Assembly (NCBI RefSeq): GCF_900113485.1
Contig: NZ_FOPM01000001.1
Span: forward strand, 62,001-126,000
DNA: 64,000 bases
Direction of reading: 5' to 3'
DNA from: Methylobacterium gossipiicola
GTDB taxonomy: Bacteria > Pseudomonadota > Alphaproteobacteria > Rhizobiales > Beijerinckiaceae
Under the pieces are notes generated by a model that saw only the letters and a list, made by a program, of their open reading frames with translations, ran no database searches and was not told the DNA's origin. Positions within the stretch are counted from its first letter, which is position 1; the number at the start of each line of letters is the position of its first letter. A program made the translations under genes and the position numbers. Of the stretch, positions 20,455-29,613 are shown piece after piece.

Positions 20455-21555
20455 ATGCGCGAACCGAACGCGATCGATTTTTGGCGCGGGCTCGCCCTCG
20501 TCACGATCTTCATCAATCACATTCCGGGCAACACCTTCGAGCGCTACACCTACTCGCAATACGGCATCTCGGATGCCGCCGAGCTGTTCGTGTTCCTCGC
20601 CGGATGGTCCATCGGCATCGCCACGCGGGGCCGGGACGGACGGCCGGAGCCGCGCCTGAAGACCGTGCTGCGGCTGCTGTCGCGGACCATCGAGGTCTAC
20701 CGGGCGCAGCTCACCATCATGACCCTGGCCCTGGCGATCATCGCCGGCACCGCCCTCGTCCTCGACAATCCCCTGCTCCTCGAATGGCACAATGCCGGGG
20801 GATTCTTCGCCGATCCGATCCAGACCGTCGTGGGCTTCGTGCTGCTGACCCACCAACTCGGCTTCTTCAACATCCTGCCGCTCTACGTGGTGCTCATCGG
20901 CATCGCGCCCGTCTTCGTCCTCCTCGCCCGCGTGAGCCGCGTCGCGGCCCTGGCCCTCTCCTTCGGCCTCTACGCCACGAGCCTCGTCTTTGAGTGGAAC
21001 TTGCCGTCCTGGCCGGGGGAGGGGGACTGGTTCTTCGATCCCCTGTGCTGGCAACTCCTCCTCGTCCTGGGCTTCGTCGGCGAGGATCTCAACCGCCGCT
21101 CGCCCTGGCTGCGGTCGTGGGCGCAGCGCCTCGTGCCCCTCGGCATCGCCATCGTCGCCACGGGCGTGATCCTGGCGGTCTACGACATCCGGCCCGATCC
21201 GGTGCTCGCCCCCGAGCCGCGCCTGTTCTTCACCTTCGACAAGACCTACCTGACACCGGCCCGGCTCATCCACTTCGTCGGCGTGCTCCTGGCGTTCCAG
21301 ACCCTCTACGGCGTGCTGGCGCCGCGCCTCGGCCCCGTGACGGGGTACCTCGCGAGCCTCGGTCGTAATTCCCTCGCCGTCTTCTCCATCGGATCGCTCC
21401 TCAGCCTCGCCGGCCAACTCATCCGCTTCCGGGCGGGTGGCGGTGTCCTCGTTGACGTTTCCGTCGTAGGATCGGGCCTGATCGCACTGGGTTTCACCGC
21501 ATGGTTCGTCGAATGGCGCTCCCGCAAGCCGCGGCCTTCCTCGCCGCAAGCCTGA
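20455..21555 (+). CDS. OpgC-like membrane protein (glucan/polysaccharide acyl modification)
   Basis: 366 residues with about ten membrane helices. The N-terminus REPNAIDFWRGLALVTIFINHIPGN, with Asp, Arg and His around the first helix, and the phrase SDAAELFVFLAGWSIG are typical of OpgC, a relative of the acyltransferase-3 family that adds succinyl or other acyl groups to periplasmic glucans. ATG at 20455 is the start that opens at this conserved segment; upstream codons in frame look non-coding. Its last 55 bases overlap the start of the SGNH-like gene, and a flippase and another acyltransferase follow, which suggests a role in surface glycan modification. Confidence 0.88.
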   Translation: MREPNAIDFWRGLALVTIFINHIPGNTFERYTYSQYGISDAAELFVFLAGWSIGIATRGRDGRPEPRLKTVLRLLSRTIEVYRAQLTIMTLALAIIAGTALVLDNPLLLEWHNAGGFFADPIQTVVGFVLLTHQLGFFNILPLYVVLIGIAPVFVLLARVSRVAALALSFGLYATSLVFEWNLPSWPGEGDWFFDPLCWQLLLVLGFVGEDLNRRSPWLRSWAQRLVPLGIAIVATGVILAVYDIRPDPVLAPEPRLFFTFDKTYLTPARLIHFVGVLLAFQTLYGVLAPRLGPVTGYLASLGRNSLAVFSIGSLLSLAGQLIRFRAGGGVLVDVSVVGSGLIALGFTAWFVEWRSRKPRPSSPQA

Positions 21556-22448
21556 CGCTCGCCGCGTCCGGCGCGTTGGCCCTGGCCGAGCCCCTGGTGG
21601 CATCGTCCGCGCCGTCGGGCCTGTCCGGCCCCCCTACGGTGGTATCGCCGCCCAAGACCGTGTCGAGCGGCTCCGAGGCCCTCGACGTCAGCCTGTCGCC
21701 CGAATGTCGGGTGCCGGGCTCACAGCTCTATTCCCTGGCCCGGCTCGGAGCGGTCAAGCTCGCCCTGAAGGAGAAGCGGGCGGTTCGAGTGCTCACGATC
21801 GGCGGCTCCTCCGCCGGCCTCGGGGCCGCGACCACCTATCCGGTCAAGCTCGAAACCGCCCTGGAGCGCTCCCTGCCCGACGTCGACGTGGTGGTGGAGA
21901 GCCGGGGCATGCAGGGCGAGATCGCCTCGGGGGCCGCCGAGCGCCTGCGCAACATGGTTGCCGAGGTCGAGCCCGATCTCGTGATCTGGCAGGTGGGGAC
22001 CCACGACGCCCTCGCGCGGGTGGATGTCGAGGTGTTCGCCACGGCGCTGGCCGAGACGGTGCAGTGGATCAAGAGCCACGAGATCGACGTCGTCCTGGTC
22101 AATCCCGTCTACACCGCCAGTCTCGCGGCCGACGAGTATTACAATAGCCTCGTGCGCACGGTGCAGGACGTGGCGTCGCGCGAGGGCGTGCCCCTGGTGC
22201 AGCGCTACGAGGCCATGCGCTACCTCTCGGGGTTGGGCCAGAAGGGGGAGGGGCATCTCCTCGGTTCGCAGTTCCGCCTCAACGAACTCGGCATGCGCTG
22301 CATGGCCGAGCACGTCACCCGTGCCATCACCCTGTCGCTGCTTCAGACCGATCCCGGGGCACCCGCCCCCGCGATGGCGCCGCCCCGCGATGCGGCGGTG
22401 AAGGCGGCTTCGCCGCCGCCATCCATCTTCGTGCGGCCGGGGGACTGA
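21501..22448 (+). CDS. Exported SGNH-fold protein with incomplete catalytic set
   Basis: 315 residues. A signal peptide (MVRRMALPQAAAFLAASL to about residue 29) sends it to the periplasm. Block I is present as VLTIGGSSAGLG (97-108, Ser103/104), the glycine block as ESRGMQGE, and the Asn block as WQVGTHDA, where His168 replaces the usual Asn of GTND. In the last block, where active SGNH esterases have DxxH, it reads LLGSQFRLNELGMRC, with neither Asp nor His in place. It may be a binding protein or an esterase using another mechanism. It overlaps opgC by 55 bases. The C-terminal tail is Pro/Ala-rich. Confidence 0.82.
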   Translation: MVRRMALPQAAAFLAASLTLAASGALALAEPLVASSAPSGLSGPPTVVSPPKTVSSGSEALDVSLSPECRVPGSQLYSLARLGAVKLALKEKRAVRVLTIGGSSAGLGAATTYPVKLETALERSLPDVDVVVESRGMQGEIASGAAERLRNMVAEVEPDLVIWQVGTHDALARVDVEVFATALAETVQWIKSHEIDVVLVNPVYTASLAADEYYNSLVRTVQDVASREGVPLVQRYEAMRYLSGLGQKGEGHLLGSQFRLNELGMRCMAEHVTRAITLSLLQTDPGAPAPAMAPPRDAAVKAASPPPSIFVRPGD

Positions 22449-22534
22449 CCGGCGGCAGCGGGCCGTTCGCGGCCACTTAACCGGGTCTCAAGGCCGCCGC
22501 GCTAGACCCGACGCCATCGGTCGGGACCCTGCGG

Positions 22535-23890
22535 ATGAGAATGGCAACGGATCGCATCGGCGCCATCCCCGAACGGGCGTTGGCGCGCCTTCTGGCCATA
22601 CGCACCGGACCCGCGCGCGCCGCCCTCGACGTCTTCGCCATCCGCATCGCCGCGGCGGTCTTCGCCTATGGTGCTCAGGTGCTCATGGCCCGGCTCATGG
22701 GCGGTGCCGAGTACGGGATCTTCGCCGCCGTCTGGGTCTGGATCGGGATTCTGGGGCATTCCGCGACCCTCGGCCTGTCCCAGGGGGCCTGCCGCTTCCT
22801 TCCGGCGGATGCGGCTTTGGGGCGGGACGACGCCGTGCGGGGATTTCTCGTTGGCGGTGCCGCCGTCACCATCGTGGGCGCCGGGGCGGTCGCGGGCCTC
22901 GGACTCCTGGTACTATCTGCCGAGGGCTCTCTCCTCGCGGGTCCCTACGGTGCTCCCATCTTCCTCGCCGCCGCCATCCTGCCCCTGTTCGCCCTCCAGG
23001 ACTTTTGCGAGGGCGTCGCCCGCAGCCAGAACTGGGCGGTTCTCGCCATCGCGCCGCCCTACCTTCTGCGCCAGGGCCTGATCATGGCCGCCATGCTGGC
23101 GGCGGTGGGGTTCGGTGCCCCGACCGAGGCATGGGTCGCCGTCGCCTGTACCCTCCTCGCCACGGCGCTCGCCGCGACGCTGCAGGCGGGATGGCTGATC
23201 GCGCGCCTGCGTCTTGCCGGCCCGCGCGCCTATCACTGGCGAACGTGGCTGCGGGCCTGCCTGCCCATCGCCCTGACGGACCTCGCCGGCGCCGGGTTCA
23301 ACGTCGTCGACGTGGTGATCCTCGGCTTCCTCGTGCCGCCGGCCACGGTGGGGCTGTATTTCGCCGCCACTCGCATCCAGCAATTCGTCGCCTTCGTGCA
23401 TTTCGCCGCCTCCGCCGCCACGGCGCAGCGCTTCACCGCGCTTCAGGCCGCCGGGGACCGTGACGGCCTTGCCGCCCTGGTGCGGATGCAGGCGGCGCTG
23501 ACCCTGGCGGCGACCCTCGCCATCGGCGCCGGTCTCCTCCTCGCCGCGCCCCTGCTGCTGGGTCTGTTCGGGCCGGACTTTCGCGACAGCCTGCCGATCC
23601 TCGCCGTCCTGATCGCCGGAAGCGTCGCCGCGAGCCTGTTCGGTCCGGGCGAGGATCTCCTGACGATGCTCGGCGGCGAGGGAATCTGCGCGGCCATCAC
23701 CGTCGCCATGCTGGGTCTCGCCGCCGGACTCTGCTGGATGCTCGTTCCACCGTACGGCGTCATCGGCGCCGCCCTCGCCATGGCGGTGGCCGCCACGGCC
23801 CGGGGCCTCGCCATGGCGGTGGCTGCCTGGATGATCCACGGGCTCGTGACGCCCGTCTCCCTCGGCCACCTCCGGAAAGCCCCGCGATGA
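22535..23890 (+). CDS. Wzx-like polysaccharide/lipid flippase (MATE/MOP superfamily)
   Basis: 451 residues with roughly twelve membrane helices. The opening ALDVFAIRIAAAVFAYGAQVLMARLMGGAEYGIFAAVW is characteristic of polysaccharide-type transporters in the MOP superfamily: a helix, then ARxMGxxEYG. It likely flips lipid-linked sugars across the inner membrane. Two nearby ATG codons (22535 and 22541) could start it; the first is used. It sits 86 bases after the SGNH-like gene, and its stop overlaps the next start (ATGA), coupling it with the GNAT-type protein. A TTAACC sequence lies at 22477-22482 ahead of it. Confidence 0.86.
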   Translation: MRMATDRIGAIPERALARLLAIRTGPARAALDVFAIRIAAAVFAYGAQVLMARLMGGAEYGIFAAVWVWIGILGHSATLGLSQGACRFLPADAALGRDDAVRGFLVGGAAVTIVGAGAVAGLGLLVLSAEGSLLAGPYGAPIFLAAAILPLFALQDFCEGVARSQNWAVLAIAPPYLLRQGLIMAAMLAAVGFGAPTEAWVAVACTLLATALAATLQAGWLIARLRLAGPRAYHWRTWLRACLPIALTDLAGAGFNVVDVVILGFLVPPATVGLYFAATRIQQFVAFVHFAASAATAQRFTALQAAGDRDGLAALVRMQAALTLAATLAIGAGLLLAAPLLLGLFGPDFRDSLPILAVLIAGSVAASLFGPGEDLLTMLGGEGICAAITVAMLGLAAGLCWMLVPPYGVIGAALAMAVAATARGLAMAVAAWMIHGLVTPVSLGHLRKAPR

Positions 23891-25068
23891 GCGTCCCGCG
23901 CCGCAGCCCCGCCGCATCCCGCGCCCCGGCCTTCGCCATCCTTACCCTCGCCGATCTCGAACGGGACGGCGCCGCCTGGGACGTCCTCGCCGACCGGGCC
24001 GTCGACCTGCATCCGCACTACACCCGCCATACCCTGTCGGCCCATCGCCGGGCGGGTCTTGCCGCCGCCGACCTGCGGATCGTCGTCGTGCGCTCCGGGG
24101 CGCGCCTCGACGCGGTCATGCCGTTTCGCCTGACCTACGACCTCTGCGGCCTCGGCCGCCCCGTCGCCCGTCCGTTTGCGTCGCCCTTCGTCACCGCGGC
24201 CCTGCCCCTCGTCGCCGATGGGCCGGACCTGCCCGCCACCCTCGCGGCCCTGGCGGCGGGCCTGCGCGCAGCCTCCGAGGGGCGACCGTGGCGTTGGCCA
24301 CTCCTGGCGACGGACACCCGGTTGGGCCAGGCCCTCCGCGCCGCCCTGAAGGACGAGGGATGGGCACTCGGCAAGGTCGCCGCCTTCGCGCGCCCGATCC
24401 TCGACCGGCGCGCGAGCCATGACGCGTTCGTCGCCGGCCATCCCAACCGCGCCCGCCTGAAGGACCTGCGCCGCCGCCAGCGCCGTTTGTCGGAGGCCGG
24501 CTCCGTCACCCTGGAAGCCGCCACCGGGGGCGAGCCCCTGCGGGCCGCCGTCGACGCCTTTCTCGCCCTGGAGAAAGCCGGGTGGAAGGGTGCGGCGGGC
24601 AGCGCCATGGCCTGTCGCGGCCCGCATGCCGCCTTCGCGCGGGCGCTGTTCGCCGAGGGGGGCGGGCCGGTGGGGGCGCGCGCCGACGTCTTGATGCGGA
24701 ATGGGCGCCCCCTCGCCATCAGCCTCGCCCTCGTGGCGGGCGGGACCGCCTGCCTTCTCAAGACCGCGTATGACGAGGCCGAGCGAGCCGGGGCGCCGGG
24801 CCTCGTCCTCGAGGCCGAGATCGTGCGCGCCCTGCACGAGACCGCCTTCGCCGACCGGCTCGATTCGGCGACCCTGGCCGGCTCGGCCCTGGAAAGCCTT
24901 TATCCCGAGCGGGAAACCATCGCCGAGGTCGTGGCGGTGCCGGCGGGCGGCATCGTCTCCCTGGATCGGCGTATCCGTCTCGCGCGCTTCGAGCACGCCG
25001 CCCGGGCCGAGGCCAAACTGTGTTTGGCGGGACGTGGTGTGGTTCAGAGGTTGATGGGCCGGCGCTGA
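23887..25068 (+). CDS. GNAT/CelD (BcsL)-type acyltransferase
   Basis: 393 residues, no signal or membrane segment. The C-terminal half (about 170-340) has the double-GNAT or FemAB-like pattern: [24 protein letters not shown], then [25 protein letters not shown], and [33 protein letters not shown]. This matches acyltransferases annotated as CelD/BcsL or BioF2-like, which are often found in cellulose and exopolysaccharide loci. It overlaps the flippase by four bases, so it probably modifies the same glycan or its lipid carrier. The N-terminus [11 protein letters not shown] looks disordered. Confidence 0.85.
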   Translation: MSVPRRSPAASRAPAFAILTLADLERDGAAWDVLADRAVDLHPHYTRHTLSAHRRAGLAAADLRIVVVRSGARLDAVMPFRLTYDLCGLGRPVARPFASPFVTAALPLVADGPDLPATLAALAAGLRAASEGRPWRWPLLATDTRLGQALRAALKDEGWALGKVAAFARPILDRRASHDAFVAGHPNRARLKDLRRRQRRLSEAGSVTLEAATGGEPLRAAVDAFLALEKAGWKGAAGSAMACRGPHAAFARALFAEGGGPVGARADVLMRNGRPLAISLALVAGGTACLLKTAYDEAERAGAPGLVLEAEIVRALHETAFADRLDSATLAGSALESLYPERETIAEVVAVPAGGIVSLDRRIRLARFEHAARAEAKLCLAGRGVVQRLMGRR

Positions 25069-25126
25069 TGCCCCACATCGGGGCCTGCGACTGGCCCAGA
25101 TCGGTTCGCCAGATAGGAAGCGCCGA

Positions 25127-25549
25127 ATGTTCCGCTCGACCCTTGCCCTTACCGGAGCCTTGTTCCTCGCCATGACCACAGCGTCGTCCGCCGCCGAGAC
25201 CGTGTCCCTGCCCTCCGGGCTCCAGTACCGCGACGAAGTCGTGGGCACCGGCCCCGAGCCGAAGGCCGGCCAGAAGGTCAGCGTGCATTACACCGGCTGG
25301 CTCGACGACAACGGCAAGCCGGGCAAGAAATTCGATTCCTCGAAGGATCGCGGCACCCCGTTCACCTTCACCCTCGGGGCCGGTCAGGTCATCGCCGGCT
25401 GGGATGCGGGCGTCGCCACCATGAAGACCGGCGGCAAGCGCACCCTCATCATCCCGCCCGACATGGGCTACGGCCCCCGTGGCGCCGGTGGCGTGATCCC
25501 GCCCAACGCCACCCTGATCTTCGACGTCGAGCTGCTCGGCGCCAAGTAA
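25127..25549 (+). CDS. Periplasmic FKBP-type peptidyl-prolyl cis-trans isomerase
   Basis: 140 residues. A signal peptide (to about residue 23, ending SSAAE) is followed by one FKBP domain. The FKBP core is complete: [57 protein letters not shown], and [16 protein letters not shown]. Residues Tyr, Asp, Trp and Phe of the active pocket are all present. It should assist folding of exported proteins. A strong intrinsic terminator follows 48 bases after the stop, so it ends the plus-strand run. Confidence 0.95.
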   Translation: MFRSTLALTGALFLAMTTASSAAETVSLPSGLQYRDEVVGTGPEPKAGQKVSVHYTGWLDDNGKPGKKFDSSKDRGTPFTFTLGAGQVIAGWDAGVATMKTGGKRTLIIPPDMGYGPRGAGGVIPPNATLIFDVELLGAK

Positions 25550-25597
25550 CGCCATCCCGGGCGGACGGGCTTTGCGTCCGCCCATCCGTCGACAGTG

Positions 25598-25635
25598 AAA
25601 AGGCCGGATCGGGATGTCCCGATCCGGCCTTTTTT
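25598..25635 (+). terminator. Rho-independent terminator after the FKBP gene
   Basis: A perfect inverted repeat of about 17 bases per arm (core GGCCGGATCGGGA with TCCCGATCCGGCC) and a two-base turn at 25615-25616. It is preceded by four A residues and followed by six T residues, so it can terminate in either direction. Confidence 0.93.
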
Positions 25636-25788
25636 GTGAGTTGCGTCCGACGTCGCGCATTCGAGGCCGGAGAGCGTCGATCCCAAGATGTCGAACGGGA
25701 TCGGCGTTTCGTCTCTTCCGAACTCCGTTCGATTGCTTCGGAACTGCGGAGTTCGGCTTCGCTCACGCGCCACGCTGGCTTTGGAAAT

Positions 25789-25815
25789 GGTCTCCGCTCC
25801 GAGCGAGCGGAGACC
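25789..25815 (-). terminator. Hairpin just beyond the rne stop codon
   Basis: Arms GGTCTCCGCTC (25789-25799) and GAGCGGAGACC (25805-25815) pair perfectly with a five-base loop. On the minus strand the hairpin follows the RNase E stop by three bases. There is no long T run after it, so it may act as a weak terminator or as a 3-prime stability element. Confidence 0.55.
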
Positions 25816-25818
25816 GTG

Positions 25819-28800
25819 TCACTCGCCCGAGAGGGCGGCCTTGGTGCGCGACCACCAGCCGGCACGCTTGGGGCGATCGGGATCGAGGGGCGTCAGCACC
25901 ACGGCGACGGGCTCGGGAGCGGGCACCCGCGGGGCCGGCGCCTCGACGGCGGCCTCGGATTCCTGCCGCGCGGACGCCTCGGGGGCGGCCGGAGCGACAT
26001 CGACCACGGCCGCATCCGGCGCGGGAGCCGCCGGGGCATCGACCGGCACCACCGGCAGGTCGACGGCCGTCGACTCGGCCGCCGCTTCCCGAACCTCGTT
26101 CACGGCTTCGACGCTCACCGGTTCTTCGCCACCCGCGAGGACCGTGGGGGCATCCGCCTCCGTGGCGGCCGTCTCCGTTGCGGGTTCGGCAGCATCGACG
26201 GCGGCCTCGTCGGATTCGCTCGCCGTCTCACGCGAACGGTTGTCACGGTCGCGGCCACGGCCGCCGCGACGGCCCCGACGACGACGGCGGCCGGAGCCGT
26301 CATCCTCGCCGGTGGTGACGATTTCGATGGAGCTTTCGACCTCGGACGCGTCGCTTTCGCTCCGCTCCCCGGCGCCGTCCGTCTCATCCTCGTCGGTGTC
26401 CGAACGGCCCTCGTCCTCGCCGCCTGCCTGGACACCGGTATCCTGACGTCCACCCCGGCGGCGCCGGCGCCGGCGACGGCCGCGACCTTCCCCGCCCTCG
26501 CTCGCGCCCTCACGGGCTTCCTCACCCTCGGGGGCTTGGGCTTCGACGTCGGTCTCGGCTTCGGCCTCGACGACCTCGTCCTCGAACTCCTCGTCGTCCT
26601 CGGTCTCCATCGCGGGATTGATGGCGATGGCGCGCACGCCCGTCACGGCGCCCTCGGCGCGCACGGCCGGCTCGCCCCGGTCGAGCTGGAACGCCGACGT
26701 GGCGGCAAGGCGCTCATCGGCCGCGATGGTGATGGTGACGCCGAAGCGCACCTCCAACTCGTGCAGATGGCCGCGCTTCTGGTTCAGGATGTAGAGCGCC
26801 GCCTCGGTGTGGGTGCGCAGGATGAGGTTGTGCGAGGCGCTCTTAAGCAGAGACTCCTCGATGGCGCGCAGGATCTGGAGGGCCACCGACGCGGTGGCGC
26901 GCACAAAGCCCGAGCCGCCGCAATGGGGGCAGGGGAGCGACGAGCTCTCGAGCATACCCGTACGGATGCGCTGGCGGCTCATCTCGAGGAGGCCGAAGGG
27001 CGAGATGCGGCCGACCTGGATGCGGGCGCGGTCGTTCTTCAGGCACTCGTTGAGCTTCTTCTCGACGGCGCGGTTGTTGCGCTTCTCCTCCATGTCGATG
27101 AAGTCGATGACCACGAGGCCGGCGAGATCACGCAGGCGCAGCTGGCGGGCGACCTCCTCGGCCGCCTCCAGATTCGTGCGCAGGGCCGTGTCCTCGATAT
27201 CGTGCTCGCGGGTCGAGCGACCCGAGTTCACGTCGATGGAGACGAGGGCTTCCGTCGGGTTGATGACGAGGTAGCCGCCGGACTTCAGGGTGACGTGGGT
27301 CGAGAACATGGCGTCGAGCTGCTGCTCGACCCCATGGCGCGCGAAGATCGGCGTCGGGTCGCGGTAGGGCTGCACCACCTTCGACTGGCCGGGCATGAGC
27401 ATGCGCATGAAGTCGCGCGCCTCGCGGTACGCCGCGTCGCCCGCCACCAGGATGTCGTCAATGTCCTTGTTGTAGAGGTCGCGGATGGCGCGCTTGATGA
27501 GCGAGCCTTCCTCGTAGACCAGGGCCGGCGCGGAGGACGAGAGCGTCAACTCGCGCACGCTTTCCCACAGGCGCATGAGGTATTCGAAGTCGCGCTTGAT
27601 CTCGGGCTTCGTGCGTGACGCGCCGGCCGTGCGCAGGATGACGCCCATGCCTTCCGGCACCTCCAGATCCTGGGCGACTTCCTTCAGGCGCTTGCGGTCG
27701 GCGGCCGACGTGATCTTTCGCGAGATTCCGCCGCCCCGGCCGGTGTTGGGCATGAGCACGGAGTAGCGGCCGGCCAGCGACAGGTATGTGGTCAGCGCCG
27801 CGCCCTTGGTGCCGCGCTCTTCCTTGACGACCTGCACCAGAATGATCTGGCGGCGCTTGATCACCTCCTGGATCTTGTAGTGTCGGCGGTAGGTGCGCGG
27901 ACGCTCGGGGATCTCGGCGAGGGCGTCGCCGTTGCCGCCGATCTGGGCGATCTTGGGCTCGCGCTCGCCGTCCTCGCCCTCGTGATCCTCGTCGTCGTCC
28001 TCGTCCGAGTCGTCGTCATCCTCGTCCTCGGATTCGTCGTCGTCCTCGTCCTCCTCCTCGGACTCGTCGGCGTCGGCGTCGGATTCCTCCTCGGTGACGT
28101 CCGCGACCGCGACGGGATCGGGCGAGGCTGCCATGGGGGCCGCCTCGATGGCGAGCTCGGCCTCCGGGACGTCCGCCGTTTCGGCGACGGTCTCCTGGGG
28201 AGCCCGGTCCTCGGCCTCGCTTGCGGCTTCCGGCGTCAAGACGGCGGCAGCCTCGGCGTCGACGGTCGCGTCGGATCCGGTGGCGGGTTCGGACACGGGC
28301 AGGTCTGCCGATGCATCGCTGCCGGTCGCGATGGGAGCCGCCTCGATCCCCTCGCCCTCGTGGGATGCGACGTCGGCAGGGCTATCCACGGCCGAAGTCT
28401 CACCGGCGGAGGCGTCGGCCTCGGCGGTGGAATCCTCCACGCTCACGGTCTCGGCGGTCTCGGCCGCCTTGGCGGCGGCTTCGGCACGGCGCCCACGCGA
28501 GCGGCGGCGGGGCTTGCGCTCCTCGCGCTCGCGGTGCTCCTCGGCCTCGCGCGCCTCGTCTTCCAGCAGGGCCTGCCGGTCGGCCAGGGGAATCTGGTAG
28601 TAATCGGGGTGGATCTCGCTGAAGGCGAGGAAGCCGTGGCGGTTGCCGCCGTACTCGATGAAGGCCGCCTGGAGCGAAGGCTCCACCCGCGTCACCTTGG
28701 CGAGGTAAATGTTGCCCCGAAGCTGGCGCCGGTTGGCGGCTTCGAAATCGAATTCCTCGACCCTAGAACCGTGGACCGTGACGACCCGGGTCTCTTCCGG

Positions 28801-28839
28801 GTGCATCGCGTCGATGAGCATCTTGTTGTTGTTGGCCAT
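25819..28839 (-). CDS. rne: Ribonuclease E
   Basis: 1006 residues. ATG at 28839 gives MANNNKMLIDAMHPEETRVV, the family start; further upstream the frame is open but lies in the leader. The S1 domain begins near residue 40 (RGNIYLAKVTRVEPSLQAAF), is interrupted by a low-complexity, very acidic insertion (about 95-310, with long Asp/Glu runs) and resumes at RRHYKIQEVIKRRQ. The catalytic core contains VSIDVNSG and VVIDFIDM, and the zinc-link cysteines are C637 and C640 in LPCPHCGG. The C-terminal third is an Ala/Glu/Arg-rich disordered scaffold, expected to hold degradosome partners. It cuts AU-rich single-stranded RNA and matures rRNA and tRNA. Confidence 0.95.
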   Translation of the reverse strand: MANNNKMLIDAMHPEETRVVTVHGSRVEEFDFEAANRRQLRGNIYLAKVTRVEPSLQAAFIEYGGNRHGFLAFSEIHPDYYQIPLADRQALLEDEAREAEEHREREERKPRRRSRGRRAEAAAKAAETAETVSVEDSTAEADASAGETSAVDSPADVASHEGEGIEAAPIATGSDASADLPVSEPATGSDATVDAEAAAVLTPEAASEAEDRAPQETVAETADVPEAELAIEAAPMAASPDPVAVADVTEEESDADADESEEEDEDDDESEDEDDDDSDEDDDEDHEGEDGEREPKIAQIGGNGDALAEIPERPRTYRRHYKIQEVIKRRQIILVQVVKEERGTKGAALTTYLSLAGRYSVLMPNTGRGGGISRKITSAADRKRLKEVAQDLEVPEGMGVILRTAGASRTKPEIKRDFEYLMRLWESVRELTLSSSAPALVYEEGSLIKRAIRDLYNKDIDDILVAGDAAYREARDFMRMLMPGQSKVVQPYRDPTPIFARHGVEQQLDAMFSTHVTLKSGGYLVINPTEALVSIDVNSGRSTREHDIEDTALRTNLEAAEEVARQLRLRDLAGLVVIDFIDMEEKRNNRAVEKKLNECLKNDRARIQVGRISPFGLLEMSRQRIRTGMLESSSLPCPHCGGSGFVRATASVALQILRAIEESLLKSASHNLILRTHTEAALYILNQKRGHLHELEVRFGVTITIAADERLAATSAFQLDRGEPAVRAEGAVTGVRAIAINPAMETEDDEEFEDEVVEAEAETDVEAQAPEGEEAREGASEGGEGRGRRRRRRRRGGRQDTGVQAGGEDEGRSDTDEDETDGAGERSESDASEVESSIEIVTTGEDDGSGRRRRRGRRGGRGRDRDNRSRETASESDEAAVDAAEPATETAATEADAPTVLAGGEEPVSVEAVNEVREAAAESTAVDLPVVPVDAPAAPAPDAAVVDVAPAAPEASARQESEAAVEAPAPRVPAPEPVAVVLTPLDPDRPKRAGWWSRTKAALSGE

Positions 28840-29613
28840 GACGAACTTTCGACAGGGCGGGCGACGTCCTCCTCGAACCGAGCGGCTCCGGTGGCGTGCC
28901 GCCCCGTCCCGGCCCATCGGGCCGGACGAGGGACGCGCGCGACGACCCGATGCGGATCGCCGGAGCAGTGGGGAAGGGATTGCCGTCAACCGCCGTTGGG
29001 CGCCGGTGATCGGCGCGCGTGGGGTTGATCCTGGCCAGGGCAGACGGGACTGAGGCGCCACGCGAAACGCGTGCGCGTCGAACACAGGCAACGGCGACCG
29101 ATGCTGTGTGTCCTCCCATCTCTCTCCCTGACCTCGCGAAGACTCTTTGGACCGGATACCGCCGGCCTCGGATTTCGAAGTACGCCACGGGCCGTGAGGC
29201 CGCAGCGTTGACCGTCTCCCGCCCGGCTCGATGAAGCGCCGGCTGGCGTGTCGCGGGAACCGACGGCGAAGACGGTCGAGGAAAGCCTCGAAACGTCCGC
29301 GGGCCGCGGAGCACACCGCACGGCACCGGGAAGGGTACAGCTTCATTACAGATCGTCGCAGGGATTTGGCAAGGTATAAACACGGCTATCCAAGGGGAAG
29401 TCCTTGCTCGAGCGCGGGATGGACCGGATTTCGGCGGGCCCGTGGACTGTCCGGCTCGCCGCGTGCATCGCCACCGGGCGCCCGCTTCCGCATCCGGCCA
29501 CCTGTCGCCCACCGGCCACGACAGCTCCGAAACACCGGCTGCGACGCAAGGAACAGTTAACCACACCGGCCGTATCGCTTAACCGGACGCCCTCGGAACC
29601 GGAACGCCGGACC
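28840..29613 (-). promoter_or_regulatory. Divergent intergenic region; long rne leader with candidate promoter
   Basis: 774 bases between rne and the amidase gene, with no believable gene on either strand. On the minus strand TTGCCA (29372-29367) and TAATGA (29348-29343) are 18 bases apart and could be the rne promoter. That would give a leader of about 500 bases, in keeping with the known autoregulation of rne through its own 5-prime untranslated region in E. coli. On the plus strand, TTAACC occurs at 29557-29562 and 29579-29584, exactly 22 bases apart, just ahead of the amidase gene. Confidence 0.4.

Noticed and set aside
29404-29613. N-terminal extension of the amidase frame from ATG 29404
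   Set aside because: The extra 70 residues lack family similarity and would bury the signal peptide that begins at 29614.
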